Source: Chloroflexota bacterium (GTDB lineage Bacteria > Chloroflexota > Dehalococcoidia > SM23-28-2 > RBG-16-64-32). Taken from it: DNA of 8,422 nt. Shown here piece by piece: positions 1 to 6,084 of the stretch. The notes beneath the pieces are model-generated. The model worked only from the letters and a program-made list of their open reading frames with translations. It ran no database searches and had not been told where the DNA came from. The position numbers and the translations under genes were made by a program. The first letter of the stretch is position 1; each line of letters starts with the position of its first letter. Where the stretch lies: NCBI GenBank assembly GCA_022564695.1, contig JADFKX010000086.1, forward strand, positions 1 to 8,422. The letters run 5' to 3'.

Positions 1-393
1 CCGGCGCGGGCGGCGGGGAGGCAGGCCGCCCGCCTGGAGGTGCCCTGCGCCATCGATGTGTCCGACGGTTTGCTGCAGGACCTGCGCCACATCTGCGACC
101 TGTGCGAGCTGGGGGCGGTGGTGCGGGCCGACGCGGTGCCGTTGAGCCAGCAACTGCGCAGCGCCTTCACCGCTGAAGAGGCGCTGGCGCTCGCCTGGGG
201 CGGCGGCGAGGATTACCAGCTCGTATTCATCGCGCCGCAGGAGACGATGCGCCTCCTGCGGGCGTCAGCGCAGGTGAGAATCACCGTCATCGGCGAGATG
301 GACGAGCAGCCGGAGCAGCGGCCCCGCCTCGTGGATGCCACGGGCGTGGAGATCAAGCTGCCCGAAGCGGGCTGGGACCACCTTCGGGCGTGA
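1..393 (+). CDS. thiL: Thiamine-monophosphate kinase (ThiL), C-terminal part, cut by window start
   Basis: ThiL phosphorylates thiamine monophosphate to thiamine diphosphate with ATP, the last step of cofactor synthesis in the cytosol. The reading frame is open from base 1 and gives 130 residues, so more than half of a usual protein of about 320 residues lies upstream. Visible family motifs are AIDVSDGL (residues 17-24), part of the metal/substrate site of the PurM/ThiL fold, and GGGEDYQLVF (67-76), the conserved C-terminal motif. The GTG at 40 lies inside the gene and is not a start. The stop overlaps the tsaE start (GTGA, 390-393), so the two are probably translationally coupled. The family call is secure; the true start is not visible. 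Confidence 0.93.
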   Translation, partial: PARAAGRQAARLEVPCAIDVSDGLLQDLRHICDLCELGAVVRADAVPLSQQLRSAFTAEEALALAWGGGEDYQLVFIAPQETMRLLRASAQVRITVIGEMDEQPEQRPRLVDATGVEIKLPEAGWDHLRA

Positions 394-878
394 GTAAGCC
401 TGCTCTGGGCAAGGCCGGGGGGACGGCTCGCTTCGACAGCCGCGGACCCGGCGAGACGCGCCGGGTGGGCGCGCGGTTAGGGCGGCTGCTGCGGCCGGGT
501 GATACCGTGCTGCTCTCCGGTGACCTGGGTGCGGGGAAGACCGTGTTCGTGCAGGGGATCGCCCGCGGCATGGGGTTCAAGGGGTCGGTGTCGTCGAAGT
601 CGTTCGTGCTGATGGGCGAGTACCAGGGGCGTGAGTTCAAGCTGTACCAGGCTGATCTCTACCGGCTGGAGGCGCCGGAGCAGGCCGAGGAGCTGGCGAT
701 GGAGGAGTACTGCGAGGACGGAGTGCTGGTGGTGGAGTGGCCGGAGCGCGCCCCGCAGGTATTTGCGCCGGATAGCCTTCGCGTACGGTTTGAGGTGAGC
801 GGGGAGCGCACTCGCGGCCTGATCCTGGAGGCGGGGGGCCCTCGCAGCGGCGAGCTGCTGGCAGGACTGAGGCGCTGA
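390..878 (+). CDS. tsaE: tRNA t6A37 biosynthesis ATPase TsaE
   Basis: TsaE is the ATPase that works with TsaB and TsaD to complete N6-threonylcarbamoylation of A37 in tRNAs reading ANN codons. The 162-residue product has the P-loop GDLGAGKT (44-51), the DLYRL motif (89-93) and VVEWPERA (114-121), in the family order. Length is typical. The segment that is usually S-P-T-F is SSKSF here (68-72), so a normally conserved Pro is a Lys and Thr is Ser. The GTG start overlaps the thiL stop by four bases, and tsaB starts one base after the tsaE stop. The operon with tsaB supports the call. Confidence 0.95.
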   Translation: MSKPALGKAGGTARFDSRGPGETRRVGARLGRLLRPGDTVLLSGDLGAGKTVFVQGIARGMGFKGSVSSKSFVLMGEYQGREFKLYQADLYRLEAPEQAEELAMEEYCEDGVLVVEWPERAPQVFAPDSLRVRFEVSGERTRGLILEAGGPRSGELLAGLRR

Positions 879-879
879 C

Positions 880-1557
880 GTGGAGCTCTCCATCGACACC
901 GCCTCCGAGACCGCCTCCGTGGCGCTGTCGCGCGAGGGCGTTCTGGAGGCGGAGGTCACCTGGCGCTGCCGTCGCAAGCACACGGTGGAGCTGCTGCCAA
1001 CCATCGAGCGGCTGCTGTCCCAGGCGGGGGCGACGAAGCGGGAGCTGACCGCCGTGTTCGCCTGCATAGGGCCGGGGATGTACACGGGGTTGAGGGTGGG
1101 CGTGAGCACCGCCCAGGGGCTGGCTTACGCCCTCAAGCTGCCGGTGGTCGGGATTGGGCGGCTGGAGCTGGACGCCTATCAGCACGCCGCCTTCCCGGGC
1201 CGGATCGTGGCGGTGCACCGCGCCGGGCGGGGTGAGCTGGCCTGGGCCGCCTACCGGTCGCGCCCGTGGCGGCAGGTCACGGCTCCCCGTCTGGACTGGC
1301 CCGCTGATCTGGTAGCCGCCAGAGGCGGGCGGGGCAGGTCGCTGTTCTGCGGCGAGGTGGACGATGAGCTGGCGGCGGCGATAGCGGAAGCTCTGGGCGA
1401 CAGGGCGGTCATCGCGGCTGAGGCTGCCTCGGTCAGGCGGGCCGCTTCGTTGGCGGAGCTGGGGTATCGGCGTCTGGCTGACGGTGAGGGACAGGGCCCG
1501 GAGGCGTTGCGGGTGATCTACCTGCGCCCGGCGGTGATCGTCCCTCCAAAACGGTAG
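880..1557 (+). CDS. tsaB: tRNA t6A37 biosynthesis protein TsaB (YeaZ)
   Basis: TsaB is the inactive paralogue that dimerises with TsaD and recruits TsaE for t6A37 synthesis. The 225-residue product begins with the ASKHA-type strand ELSIDTASETASVAL, and has KHTVELLPTIERLL (33-46) and GPGMYTGLRVG (64-74), the last being the TsaB form of GPGSFTGLRVG. Length fits the family. GTG is chosen as start because it lies one base after the tsaE stop, with TGAGG about 7 nt upstream as a modest ribosome site. RimI and TsaD, often next in such operons, are not here; ndk follows instead. Confidence 0.94.
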   Translation: MELSIDTASETASVALSREGVLEAEVTWRCRRKHTVELLPTIERLLSQAGATKRELTAVFACIGPGMYTGLRVGVSTAQGLAYALKLPVVGIGRLELDAYQHAAFPGRIVAVHRAGRGELAWAAYRSRPWRQVTAPRLDWPADLVAARGGRGRSLFCGEVDDELAAAIAEALGDRAVIAAEAASVRRAASLAELGYRRLADGEGQGPEALRVIYLRPAVIVPPKR

Positions 1558-1573
1558 CCCGTAACGGCGCCGG

Positions 1574-1582
1574 TGCTACAAT
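1574..1582 (+). promoter_or_regulatory. Extended -10 promoter for ndk (TGCTACAAT)
   Basis: TGC-TACAAT matches an extended -10 element (TGn-TATAAT, one mismatch). No good -35 box is seen 16-18 nt upstream. The hexamer ends 10 nt before the ndk GTG, so transcription should begin about 3-4 nt before the start codon. This would let ndk be expressed apart from the thiL-tsaE-tsaB run. Pattern-based only. Confidence 0.6.
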
Positions 1583-1592
1583 AGGGCGCAAC

Positions 1593-2051
1593 GTGGAACG
1601 CACACTCGTCCTCATGAAGCCGGACGCGATGCAGCGCGGCCTCGCCGGCGAGATCCTGTCGCGGCTGGAGCGTCGCGGCCTTCGTATCGCTGCCCTGCGC
1701 CTGTTCCAGATGGACGAAGCGATGGCCCGCCGCCACTACGGGGAGCACGAGGGCAAGCCGTTCTACGAGGGGCTCATCTCCTACATTACCGCCTGTCCGA
1801 TTATCGCTGTTGTGTTGGAAGGTACCGACGCGGTGGAGGTCGGCCGCAGGACGATAGGGGCCACCAATCCGGCTGACGCCGAGCCCGGCACTGTCCGTGG
1901 CGACCTGGCGCTGGAGACCGGCCGAAACCTGATTCACGGCTCGGACTCCCCGGAGTCCGCGAAGCGGGAGATCGCTCTCTTCTTCCGCGATGACGAGCTG
2001 CATTCCTACGCTCGGGACGTTGATCGGTGGCTGTTCGAAGGTTCGGACTGA
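1593..2051 (+). CDS. ndk: Nucleoside diphosphate kinase
   Basis: Ndk transfers the gamma phosphate between nucleoside triphosphates and diphosphates through a phospho-histidine and balances NTP/dNTP pools in the cytosol. The 152-residue product starts MERTLVLMKPDAMQRGL with the conserved K9, and has the GTVRGDLA segment (99-106) and the active-site motif NLIHGSDS (112-119), His115 being the phosphorylated residue. Length is close to the usual 135-150. The GTG start is fixed by the conserved N-terminus. No Shine-Dalgarno sequence precedes it; the -10 element lies only 10 nt upstream, so the mRNA may be leaderless. The gene ends 18 nt from the stop of the convergent rsfS. Confidence 0.97.
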   Translation: MERTLVLMKPDAMQRGLAGEILSRLERRGLRIAALRLFQMDEAMARRHYGEHEGKPFYEGLISYITACPIIAVVLEGTDAVEVGRRTIGATNPADAEPGTVRGDLALETGRNLIHGSDSPESAKREIALFFRDDELHSYARDVDRWLFEGSD

Positions 2052-2069
2052 GGGCGGGCTGAGCGGACG

Positions 2070-2414
2070 CTACTGTACCCGCAGCAGCGGCGTCGCGTCG
2101 TGCCACAGCGACTCCAGGTCGTAGTAGCTGCGCTCCTCCTGGCCGAACAGGTGCACGATGACGTCTCCGTAGTCCAGGAGCACCCAGCCGGAAGCGGCTT
2201 CGCCCTCGCGGCCCATCGGCTCTAGGCCGTCCGGTGACAGCTCTTCGTCCACGGACTCCAGCATAGCTTTAAGCTGGCGCACGGATTGGGCGCTGGCGAG
2301 GACAAAATAATCGGCGAAGGACGCCACCTTGCTGATGTCCAACAGCAGAACGTCCTCCGCCTGCTTATCCGCCAGGATGTCTACGATTCTGCGAGCCAGC
2401 GCGCCTGATTCCAG
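2070..2414 (-). CDS. rsfS: Ribosomal silencing factor RsfS (Iojap/YbeB family), probable CTG start
   Basis: RsfS binds ribosomal protein uL14 and blocks subunit joining when nutrients are short. Family segments visible are LARRIVDILADKQAEDVLLLDI, ASFADYFVLASAQSVRQL, GWVLLDYGDVIVHLF and YYDLESLWHDA; the order and C-terminal end are normal. The frame is open up to an ATG at 2501, but that ATG lies inside mnmA and upstream of the likely promoter, and the extra residues do not look like the family. I therefore place the start at CTG 2414, which gives 114 residues, a normal length, and is preceded by GAGGAG with 6 nt spacing. No in-frame ATG, GTG or TTG serves better. The family is certain; the non-standard start is inferred. 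Confidence 0.9.
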   Translation of the reverse strand: MESGALARRIVDILADKQAEDVLLLDISKVASFADYFVLASAQSVRQLKAMLESVDEELSPDGLEPMGREGEAASGWVLLDYGDVIVHLFGQEERSYYDLESLWHDATPLLRVQ

Positions 2415-2429
2415 GTGTCTCTCCTCACC
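2415..2429 (-). promoter_or_regulatory. Shine-Dalgarno site deciding the rsfS CTG start
   Basis: On the minus strand GGTGAGGAG is followed by six bases and then CTG. The GGAG core spans 2421-2424. It is well placed for CTG 2414 and for no in-frame ATG. Confidence 0.6.
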
Positions 2430-2453
2430 CGCCCTTTTAGCTGTGGGAAAAGT

Positions 2454-2462
2454 ATTATAACA
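2454..2462 (-). promoter_or_regulatory. Extended -10 promoter for rsfS (TGTTATAAT)
   Basis: The minus strand reads TGT-TATAAT, a perfect extended -10. A weak TTAGAC lies 15 nt upstream as a possible -35. It is placed 39 nt before the proposed CTG start. It overlaps the opposite-strand -10 of mnmA, so the same AT-rich core may open in both directions. Confidence 0.65.
2456..2461 (+). promoter_or_regulatory. Probable -10 element for mnmA (TATAAC)
   Basis: TATAAC within the symmetrical block at 2453-2461 ends 11 nt before the mnmA ATG. A shifted reading, TATTAT at 2453-2458, is also possible. No clear -35 box is seen. The predicted 5' leader is only about 4-8 nt. Confidence 0.45.
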
Positions 2463-2472
2463 TGTCAGCGGT

Positions 2473-3555
2473 ATGTCTAACTCTCGTGTGGTTGTGGCCA
2501 TGTCCGGGGGCGTTGACTCTTCTGTGGCCGCCGCTCTGCTTCAGGATCAGGGATACGAGGTGGTGGGCGTCACGATGCGTCTGTGGACGCAGGAGGACCC
2601 CGAGGCTTCTCGCCATCACCGCCGCTGCTGCTCCGTGGAGGACACGGAGGACGCCCGCGCCGCCTGCGACCGGCTGGGTATCCGTCACTACGTCCTCAAC
2701 TTCGAGCGCGAGTTCGCCAGCAGCGTGGTGGACCAGTTCGTGCAGGAGTACGCGCGCGGACGCACGCCCAACCCCTGCCTGTCCTGCAACGATCACGTGA
2801 AATTTCGGCCGTTGCTGAAGCACGCCCTGGCTCTGGGCGCCGAATATCTGGCGACAGGCCACTACGTGTGCCTGCGGCGGAACGGTAACGGCTACGAGAT
2901 GTGGAAGGCCGCCGACCCGGAGAAGGACCAGTCCTACTTCCTCTATACCCTTGGCCAGAGTGAGCTTTCCCGAACTCTGTTCCCGGTTGGCGAGTTCCCG
3001 AAGGACGAGATCCGCGCTATTGCGCGCCGCTACCGATTGCCCAACGCCGATAAGCCGGACTCCGCCGACATATGTTTCATCCCCTCTGGTGACTATCGGT
3101 CGTTCGTCGCGGAACGGGTGGCGAGCCAGCGGGGGGAGATCGTGGACGGGGCAGGGAACAGGATGGGCGAGCACGCAGGGATTATCAACTACACGGTGGG
3201 CCAGCGACGTGGTTTGCCTTCGACCAGCCGGGGGGAGCCGCTGTTTGTCCTGGCTGTTGACGCTGAGGCGAACGAGGTGACGGTAGGGCCGAAGGAGGAG
3301 CTGTTTGCGTACGGTCTCATCGCCGACAAGCTCTCGTTCGTGTCCGGCGAGACGCCGGAGCAGCCGTTCCAGGCGCAGGCGCGCATACGCTATCGGAGCG
3401 AGCCCGCGCCCGTGACGGTCAGGGTGCGGGGTGGCGAGGCCGAGGTCCGCTTCGAGAGGCCGCAGCGCGCGGTGACGCCGGGCCAGGCTGTGGTCTTCTA
3501 CGATGGGGAGAGGGTGATCGGTGGCGGTACGATAGTCCGCAAGGTGGCCGGATAG
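2473..3555 (+). CDS. mnmA: tRNA-specific 2-thiouridylase MnmA
   Basis: MnmA activates U34 of tRNA-Lys, -Glu and -Gln by adenylation and inserts sulfur to make s2U34. The 360-residue product has the PP-loop SGGVDSS (11-17), the cysteine motif TPNPCLSCNDHVKF (C102, C105), ATGHY (127-131), KDQSYFL (151-157), and the second catalytic cysteine in DSADICFIPSG (C201), followed by NYTVGQRRGLP and a C-terminal beta domain. Length is typical. The ATG matches the family N-terminus (VVVAMSGGVDSS). The CxxC form at 102-105 places it in the group with three cysteines rather than the E. coli DxxC form. No Shine-Dalgarno site precedes the ATG. It is divergent from rsfS. Confidence 0.97.
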   Translation: MSNSRVVVAMSGGVDSSVAAALLQDQGYEVVGVTMRLWTQEDPEASRHHRRCCSVEDTEDARAACDRLGIRHYVLNFEREFASSVVDQFVQEYARGRTPNPCLSCNDHVKFRPLLKHALALGAEYLATGHYVCLRRNGNGYEMWKAADPEKDQSYFLYTLGQSELSRTLFPVGEFPKDEIRAIARRYRLPNADKPDSADICFIPSGDYRSFVAERVASQRGEIVDGAGNRMGEHAGIINYTVGQRRGLPSTSRGEPLFVLAVDAEANEVTVGPKEELFAYGLIADKLSFVSGETPEQPFQAQARIRYRSEPAPVTVRVRGGEAEVRFERPQRAVTPGQAVVFYDGERVIGGGTIVRKVAG

Positions 3556-3563
3556 CCTTCGCA

Positions 3564-3572
3564 TGCTATAAT
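3564..3572 (+). promoter_or_regulatory. Extended -10 promoter for the DUF948/YtxH operon (TGCTATAAT)
   Basis: TGC-TATAAT is a perfect extended -10 lying 8 nt after the mnmA stop. No -35 consensus is found. It predicts a leader of about 52 nt that contains a short GC hairpin (3595-3599 with 3608-3612) just before the ribosome site AGGAGG at 3616-3621. Confidence 0.7.
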
Positions 3573-3630
3573 GGGCCGCGTCCTCGCTACAGGCGGGGCC
3601 GCTCAACGCCCCCACAGGAGGTAGCTCCGC

Positions 3631-3969
3631 ATGGAAATCGGCTGGGTAAACACCCCCCAGGACTGGCGTGACGTCTTCATCATGGCCTTTATGGTGGCCG
3701 GGACCCTCCTGTTCCTCGTGGGCATCCTGTTCACCATCGTTGTCGGCGGGATGGCCTTCGCCACCGTGCGCAAGGTGAGGAGGGTCATCGGCGATAACGT
3801 TCAGCCCACGTTGGAGAACGTGCGCGAGACGACGGAGAACGTGCGCGGCACCGTGGCATTCATCTCCGACCATGCGGTGACGCCGGTGGTGCGTACGTAC
3901 GGGATCTTCGCCGGGGCCAGACGGTTTGTGGTGGTGGTCAGCCGGTTCACCCGCCGCTCCGGCGACTAA
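3631..3969 (+). CDS. Small membrane protein, DUF948-like
   Basis: A 112-residue protein with one long hydrophobic segment at about residues 17-45 (FIMAFMVAGTLLFLVGILFT and on), then a basic stretch (VRKVRRV) and an amphipathic region with repeated NVRETTENVRGTV-like heptads. The topology suggests a membrane anchor with a cytoplasmic helical part. The layout resembles DUF948 proteins such as B. subtilis YtxG, whose molecular role is not known. The ATG has a strong AGGAGG site 9 nt upstream. A YtxH-like gene starts 12 nt after its stop, the same pairing as ytxG-ytxH. Family assignment is by pattern and context only. Confidence 0.75.
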   Translation: MEIGWVNTPQDWRDVFIMAFMVAGTLLFLVGILFTIVVGGMAFATVRKVRRVIGDNVQPTLENVRETTENVRGTVAFISDHAVTPVVRTYGIFAGARRFVVVVSRFTRRSGD

Positions 3970-3981
3970 CGGAGGTCATCA

Positions 3982-4269
3982 ATGCGATTCATCATCGGCC
4001 TGCTGCTCGGCCTGGGCATCGGCTTCTCGGCGGCGGTGCTGTTTGCGCCGGAGAGGGGTCGCCTGCGAGAGGATGCTCCGTCCGACGAGGAAACGCCCAG
4101 CGAGGGGCTCGGCGAGAACCATGACAGCATGGCCGGGCTGCGCCGTGCCATGAAGGGGCTGCAGGAGCAGGTGCAGGAGGCGTGGGATGAGGCGCGGCAG
4201 GCCGCCCAGGAGGCGGAGAAGGAGCTGCGTCAGCGCTACGAGCGCACGGTGTCCAAGCCCGAGCGGTAA
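3982..4269 (+). CDS. YtxH-like small membrane-anchored protein
   Basis: A 95-residue protein starting with a glycine-rich membrane segment, FIIGLLLGLGIGFSAAVLFAPERGRLRE (from residue 3), which is the signature of YtxH-domain proteins (G-x-GxG...LFAPxxG). The rest is very charged and probably alpha-helical, with Glu/Gln/Arg-rich heptads (LQEQVQEAWDEARQAAQEA) fit for a coiled coil. GGAGG lies at 3971-3975, 6 nt before the ATG. It is co-transcribed with the preceding DUF948-like gene. In Bacillus such genes belong to the general stress set; that role is not shown here. Confidence 0.75.
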   Translation: MRFIIGLLLGLGIGFSAAVLFAPERGRLREDAPSDEETPSEGLGENHDSMAGLRRAMKGLQEQVQEAWDEARQAAQEAEKELRQRYERTVSKPER

Positions 4270-4322
4270 GGCCCGGCTAGGGTAGGAATCCCAGGTAGGT
4301 TGTGAAGTCAGACCGCCCCCTC

Positions 4323-4331
4323 TGCTAAACT
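4323..4331 (+). promoter_or_regulatory. Possible -10 element for the tRNA-Ser genes (TGCTAAACT)
   Basis: TGC-TAAACT keeps the TGn extension and four of six -10 bases. It ends 6 nt before the first base of the mature tRNA, so transcription may begin at or next to the mature 5' end. Weak evidence. Confidence 0.35.
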
Positions 4332-4337
4332 GAATTC

Positions 4338-4429
4338 GGAGGGGTGCCGGAGTGGTTGAACGGGACGGTCTCGAAAACCGTTGTACCGCTATCGCGGTAC
4401 CGTGGGTTCGAATCCCACCCCCTCCGCCA
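4338..4429 (+). tRNA. tRNA-Ser (anticodon CGA)
   Basis: A 92-nt class II tRNA. The acceptor stem GGAGGGG (4338-4344) pairs with CCCCTCC (4419-4425), followed by discriminator G and an encoded CCA. The D stem is CCG/CGG. The anticodon stem ACGGT/ACCGT encloses loop CTCGAAA, with anticodon CGA at 4372-4374 reading UCG. The long variable arm GTACCGC-TATC-GCGGTAC is typical of serine tRNAs. The T arm is GTGGG-TTCGAAT-CCCAC. All stems pair fully. Confidence 0.97.
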
Positions 4430-4473
4430 GCCTTCGCCGGCTAGTGTTCCGACAGAGCTTTCGCGCTCCGCGC

Positions 4474-4806
<333 letters not shown>

Positions 4807-5025
4807 TAGTTATCGGAGGCTAGAGCAGCCGCCGCTGCGCGTCCGTGTCCCGTGTTGCCTGTTCCGGCGCTCTCGCGCAATGCCTAGCGGCAGGCAGGCC
4901 CAGGCGGTCCACCAGCGACTTGGTCTGTGGTGGGTACTAGCCATTATCGACGAGGGTTTTGTCGGCCCAAGAGTAGGCGCCGGCGAGGATGCGGGCGGTG
5001 ATGCCTCGATTATCGCGCGGGGGCG
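4807..5025. other. Intergenic stretch with no recognised feature
   Basis: The frame of the downstream flavin-reductase gene stays open upstream to 4880, but the residues it would add show no family character and lie upstream of the promoter. Minus-strand open frames here also lack recognisable motifs. I see no RNA gene, terminator or clear repeat. Confidence 0.4.
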
Positions 5026-5034
5026 TGTCATAAT
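5026..5034 (+). promoter_or_regulatory. Extended -10 promoter for the flavin reductase gene (TGTCATAAT)
   Basis: TGT-CATAAT is an extended -10 with one mismatch in the hexamer. It ends 10 nt before the ATG at 5045, the same spacing as at ndk. No Shine-Dalgarno site lies between, so a leaderless mRNA is predicted. Confidence 0.6.
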
Positions 5035-5044
5035 CGGCCCTGTC

Positions 5045-5710
5045 ATGCGACGCACCCTGGAGGTTACGGAGGCGCATCGCTTGCTGAACGGCGGGCCGGT
5101 GGCGCTGGTCACGACCCGCTGGCGCAAGCAGACGGACGTGATGCCCGCCATCTGGACTACGCCCCTGGCCCACAAGCCGCCCCTGATAGGCGTGGTGGCG
5201 CACCCCTCGCGGCACACGCACGAGATGATCCGCTTCTCGGAGCAGTTCGCCCTCAACTTCCCCGCCCGCGATCTGATGAACCACGCGCAGTACTTCGGCG
5301 TGGTCTCCGGGCGCGAGGTGGAGAAGCTGGACCTCTCCAAGCTGCCGACGTTCAGGGCGTCGAAGGTGGACGCGCCGCTCATCGAAGGCTGCATCGCCCA
5401 CATCGAGTGCGGGTTGGAGGACGCGCTGCGTCTGGGCGACCATACGCTGTTCGTGGGCCGGGTGTTGGCGGTGCAGGCGGAGAGCGATTCCTTCGACGAG
5501 ACGTGGCTGGTGGGCGAGCCGGAATACCGGCCGCTGCACTACCTTGGCTTGGATCGCTATGCCGTTCTAGGGGAGCGTCTCCAGGCGGAGTTGCGCACCA
5601 CCGAAGAGGGTGCGATAGAGCTGGCGGAGACGCAGGAGGAGCGGGAGCGGCGGGAGGAAGAGGAGGCGCGAGAGCGGGAGCGGGCGCAGCGCGAGGGGGC
5701 GGAGGAGTAG
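5045..5710 (+). CDS. Flavin reductase family (FMN-binding split-barrel) protein
   Basis: A 221-residue protein. The first 170 or so residues look like the flavin reductase/DIM6 FMN-binding domain: PVALVTTRWRKQTDVMPAIW (18-37), the substrate/flavin-facing TTPLAHKPPLIGVVAHPSRHT, FALNFPARDL, a YFGVVSGREVEK segment, and EGCIAHIECGLEDALRLGDHTLFVGRVLAV. Such proteins bind FMN and reduce flavins or act as oxidoreductases; the substrate cannot be told. The last 35 or so residues are almost entirely Glu, Arg, Ala and Gln, a charged helix beyond the usual domain. ATG 5045 is preferred over upstream starts because the domain begins just after it and a -10 element lies 10 nt upstream. It ends 8 nt from the stop of the convergent lipoprotein remnant. 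Confidence 0.87.
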   Translation: MRRTLEVTEAHRLLNGGPVALVTTRWRKQTDVMPAIWTTPLAHKPPLIGVVAHPSRHTHEMIRFSEQFALNFPARDLMNHAQYFGVVSGREVEKLDLSKLPTFRASKVDAPLIEGCIAHIECGLEDALRLGDHTLFVGRVLAVQAESDSFDETWLVGEPEYRPLHYLGLDRYAVLGERLQAELRTTEEGAIELAETQEERERREEEEARERERAQREGAEE

Positions 5711-5718
5711 GTACCACG

Positions 5719-6084
5719 CTAACCCTGGGGGCAGTCCCCGACCTCGATGCTACCGCTTAGCCCATTCACCGTCACGTTATAGGCCCCGAACTGGTCGATG
5801 GGGACTCTGGCTTCGGCCGTTCCGTTGGCGTTGGCGACGGCGGAGAACGTGCCTTCGCCGATCACGCCAGGCCCCGTCACGCTTCCCGAGACCGTCTGCC
5901 CCGACTGGAGACCGGACACCGTCACGATAACGTCACTCTCTACGTTAGGTATCCTGTGATCGCAATCGAGGGCCAGAGTAGCTGCGCTCGGCTCCGGTGT
6001 GGGGGTCGGCGTGGGCGCAGGCGTAGATGCTGGTGTGGGTGTGGCTGCGGGCGTAGGCGTGGGAGTGGGCGCGGGCGCGGGCGT
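5719..6084 (-). pseudogene. Out-of-frame C-terminal part of the lipoprotein (Pro/Thr linker plus Ig-like domain)
   Basis: In the -1 coordinate frame, directly after the G9 tract, the minus strand encodes 121 residues: a Thr-Pro/Ala-Pro linker (TPAPAPTPTPTPAATPTPAS and on), then SAATLALDCDHRIPNVESDV, then a compact domain with SGLQSGQTVSGSVTGPG, GTFSAVANANGTAEARVP and GAYNVTVNGLSG, ending in DCPQG. This resembles bacterial surface Ig-like or beta-sandwich domains. It has no start of its own with a good ribosome site. Deleting one G from the tract joins it to the lipoprotein N-terminus to give about 337 residues. Confidence 0.7.

Noticed and set aside
2052..2069. Terminator between ndk and rsfS
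   Set aside because: The 18-nt gap has no hairpin followed by a T run on either strand.
2455..3873. A 472-residue open frame on the minus strand opposite mnmA
   Set aside because: It is the shadow of mnmA and the DUF948-like gene in GC-rich DNA; its residues are His/Arg/Pro-rich and show no family motif.
4880..5044. Upstream extension of the flavin reductase frame
   Set aside because: The extra 55 residues have no family likeness, and the -10 element at 5026-5034 lies inside them.
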